Positions 4,849-6,274 of a DNA stretch of 6,274 nt are shown piece after piece. Position numbers and translations under genes: made by a program. This stretch comes from Gemmatimonadota bacterium (GTDB lineage: Bacteria > Gemmatimonadota > Gemmatimonadetes > Gemmatimonadales > GWC2-71-9), in NCBI GenBank assembly GCA_003221085.1, contig QHUD01000136.1:8213-14486 (forward strand), written 5' to 3'. The notes below the pieces were generated by a model, which did no database searches, was not told the origin of the DNA, and worked only from the letters and a program-made list of their open reading frames with translations. The stretch's first letter is position 1. The number at the start of each line of letters is the position of its first letter.

Positions 4849-5955
4849 CTATTTCTTTGTCCTCCGCGGCACAAACGGCAGCGCCACCACCTCCGCCGGC
4901 GCCCGTTTGCCGCGCACATCGATCGTAAACGCGGTCCCCGGCTTGGCCTGCGCCGACGGGAGGTACGTCATGCCGATCGCGCAGTTCGTGGTCGGCGTCA
5001 CCGTACCACTCCGTACGACGTCCACCTGCCTGTTGTCCACATACGTGCCGTAGCCGTGCCGGGCCACGACCTTGGGCTCGGTCACCCTGAAGCCCACCAG
5101 TCGGCGCGTCACGCCGGCGAGCTTCTGCTGCTTCAGGGCCGCGAGCCCCGTGAAGTCGGCGCCCTTCTCGAGCTTCACGATCCATCCCAGTCCCGCCTCG
5201 TACGGCGTCACCGCAGCGTCGATGTCGTTGCCGTAGAGGGGGTAGCCGGCCTCGAGTCGCAGCGTATCGCGCGCCCCGAGCCCGCACGGCTCCCCGCGTC
5301 CCCCTCCAACCAGGGCGCGCCACAGCGTTTCCGCATCGGCCGCGCGGCAATACAGCTCGAACCCGTCCTCCCCCGTGTACCCGGTCCGGGAGACGAAGCA
5401 CTGGACCCCGGCGACCTTCCCCTCGGCGAAGTGATAGTAGGGAATCATCGCCACGCCGATAGGCGTGAGCGGGCCGAGCAGCGTCTCGGCCCCCGGGCCC
5501 TGTACCGCGAGCAACGCGGTGGCGTCCGAGATGTCGCGCAGCCGCACGTTGGCGCCGCGCTTCTGCGCCACGATGTGCGCCCAGTCGGTCGCGATGTTGG
5601 CGGCGTTCACGACCAGCATGAGCCGGTCCTCGAAGCGATACACGAGGCAATCGTCGACGAAAGTGCCCTGGTCGGTGAGAATCGCGGAGTACTGGGCCTG
5701 TCCCGGTTTTAGCGCCCCAACGTCGTTGCACGTTGCCCGTTGCACGAATGCATTGCGGTCGGGTCCGGTGACCTCGAATTCCCCCATGTGGGAGACATCG
5801 AACACCCCCACGTGCTCGCGTACGGCGCGGTGCTCGGCCGCGATCCCCGCCGGATAGCTCACCGGCATCTCGTAGCCGCCGTACGCCACCATCTTTGCGC
5901 CGAGGGCGACATGGATCTGGTGCAGCGGGGTACGCTTGCAGGTTGCGTTGGTCAC
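4849..5955 (-). CDS. gcvT: Glycine cleavage system T protein (aminomethyltransferase)
   Basis: 368 residues from the GTG at 5955, the normal length of GcvT. With tetrahydrofolate it releases ammonia from the aminomethyl-lipoyl group of H protein and forms 5,10-methylene-tetrahydrofolate. Signatures in order: TPLHQIHVALGAKMVAYGGY (9-28), the GcvT N-terminus; VFDVSHMGEFEVTGPD (51-66); VDD with D101 in register with the catalytic Asp101 of E. coli GcvT; NAANIATDW (117-125); VQGPGAETLL (151-160); RTGYTGEDGFELYC (190-203); GLGARDTLRLEAGYPLYGNDI (225-245); and the C-terminal domain with SGTVTP and IGMTYL. The GTG has GGAG at 5962-5965 with a 6-nt spacer; the ATG at 5982 sits in the loop of a GC hairpin and is unlikely. 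Residues 70-77 are encoded by three heptamer repeats. The argF stop is 47 nt upstream. gcvH and gcvP are not in the window, so it is separated from them or they lie elsewhere. Confidence 0.97.
   Translation of the reverse strand: MTNATCKRTPLHQIHVALGAKMVAYGGYEMPVSYPAGIAAEHRAVREHVGVFDVSHMGEFEVTGPDRNAFVQRATCNDVGALKPGQAQYSAILTDQGTFVDDCLVYRFEDRLMLVVNAANIATDWAHIVAQKRGANVRLRDISDATALLAVQGPGAETLLGPLTPIGVAMIPYYHFAEGKVAGVQCFVSRTGYTGEDGFELYCRAADAETLWRALVGGGRGEPCGLGARDTLRLEAGYPLYGNDIDAAVTPYEAGLGWIVKLEKGADFTGLAALKQQKLAGVTRRLVGFRVTEPKVVARHGYGTYVDNRQVDVVRSGTVTPTTNCAIGMTYLPSAQAKPGTAFTIDVRGKRAPAEVVALPFVPRRTKK
5724..5744. repeat. Three heptamers CGTTGCA/C inside gcvT
   Basis: CGTTGCA, CGTTGCC and CGTTGCA in tandem at 5724-5744. 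This is the same unit as the intergenic array at 4300-4327, and 16 consecutive bases (CGTGCAACGGGCAACG on the minus strand) are shared by the two sites. Here it is in frame and encodes residues 70-77 of GcvT (FVQRATCN), where the family usually has a similar F-Q-R-x-T-x-N pattern, so the reading frame and length are undisturbed. Confidence 0.7.
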
Positions 5956-5961
5956 TCTGCT

Positions 5962-5965
5962 CTCC
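5962..5965 (-). promoter_or_regulatory. Shine-Dalgarno that fixes the gcvT start
   Basis: GGAG on the minus strand, 6 nt before the GTG at 5955. Together with family alignment (the conserved region begins at TPLHQIH) it decides against the in-frame ATG at 5982. Confidence 0.6.
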
Positions 5966-5970
5966 GATGA

Positions 5971-5993
5971 ACCCCGGGGCATGGCCCCGGGGT
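5971..5993 (-). other. Strong GC hairpin between argF and gcvT
   Basis: ACCCCGGGG (5971-5979) and CCCCGGGGT (5985-5993) form a perfect 9-bp stem with a 5-nt loop (5980-5984). It starts 9 nt after the argF stop codon. On the minus strand the sequence after the stem (TCATCGGAG) has no T-run, so it is not a textbook intrinsic terminator. It could slow polymerase, protect the argF mRNA 3' end or be a Rho-assisted stop. Each arm contains the self-complementary CCCCGGGG, so alternative folds exist. Confidence 0.6.
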
Positions 5994-6002
5994 TGGTCTA
6001 CC

Positions 6003-6274
6003 CTAGCCCATCAACGTGGCCAGAAGCGCCTTCTGCACGTGCAGCCGGTTCTCCGCCTCGTCCCACACGCGCGACTGTGGGCCCTCGATTACGTCCGCCG
6101 TGACCTCCTCGCCGCGGTGGGCTGGGAGGCAGTGCAGGAAAATGGCGTTCGCATCCGCGAGCCTCATGAGGTCCGGGTCCACCGTGTAGCCGCGAAATGC
6201 GTTGCGCCGCGACTCGGCCTCCTCCTCTTGCCCCATCGATGCCCACACGTCGGTGTTCACGACGTGCGCGCGCT
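6003..6274 (-). CDS. argF: Ornithine carbamoyltransferase, C-terminal part (cut by right edge)
   Basis: The last 90 residues of the enzyme are visible; the frame stays open to the window edge and the N-terminal carbamoyl-phosphate domain lies outside. The enzyme makes citrulline from ornithine and carbamoyl phosphate in arginine synthesis. Visible signatures are NTDVWASMGQEEE (the DxWxSMG ornithine-binding loop), RNAFRGYTVD, the HCLPAHRGEEV block with the active-site Cys of HCLP, and the C-terminal DEAENRLHVQKALLATLMG, all close to typical ArgF. The SMG and HCLP motifs favour ornithine over aspartate carbamoyltransferase; catabolic ArcB cannot be excluded from this fragment. A GTG at 6260 within the fragment is internal, not a start. 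gcvT follows 47 nt downstream across a GC hairpin. Confidence 0.95.
   Translation of the reverse strand, partial: RAHVVNTDVWASMGQEEEAESRRNAFRGYTVDPDLMRLADANAIFLHCLPAHRGEEVTADVIEGPQSRVWDEAENRLHVQKALLATLMG

Noticed and set aside
4309..5712. 467-codon plus-strand open frame
   Set aside because: Antisense to mog and gcvT, both unmistakable. The product is Arg/His/Pro rich with no recognisable domain.

Overview
The window is GC-rich (by eye well over 60 %, with strong G/C preference at third codon positions). Every gene I can support lies on the minus strand, so transcription runs from the right edge to the left. GC content, gene style and the mix of an NtrC-type regulator with GGDEF signalling suggest an environmental bacterium such as Gemmatimonadota or another deep-branching GC-rich phylum. 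This is an impression from the proteins, not a proven placement.

Layout from right (upstream) to left (downstream). At 6274-6003 is the C-terminal end of an ornithine carbamoyltransferase (argF), cut by the window edge. A GC hairpin follows (5971-5993), then gcvT, the glycine-cleavage aminomethyltransferase (5955-4849). Next is a MogA/MoaB-type molybdopterin adenylyltransferase (4815-4333), then a sigma-54 activator of the NtrC family whose receiver domain lacks the phosphorylatable Asp (4294-2768). The gaps between these four genes are only about 33-47 nt, so they could form one transcript. Two of the gaps consist of short tandem repeats: a 10-mer carrying GGAGG and a CGTTGCA heptamer.

A 122-nt gap (2646-2767) with promoter-like sequences separates these genes from a two-gene unit. 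Its first gene (2645-945) encodes a multi-domain protein: a 2[4Fe-4S] ferredoxin, a degenerate [FeFe]-hydrogenase large-subunit-like domain, a further four-Cys Fe-S domain, and a complete GGDEF diguanylate cyclase domain with an I-site. The second gene (943-209) starts 1 nt after it and encodes a two-domain protein of unknown function. The likely reading is a redox- or gas-responsive c-di-GMP synthase plus a coupled partner. The leftmost 208 bases are less GC-rich and apparently non-coding, apart from a possible plus-strand gene tail and a terminator-like hairpin.

The right half is housekeeping metabolism (arginine, one-carbon/glycine, molybdenum cofactor). The left half looks regulatory. The Fe-S/GGDEF fusion with its coupled unknown partner is the best candidate for an under-described system, and the neighbouring sigma-54 activator is a possible but unproven regulator of it.
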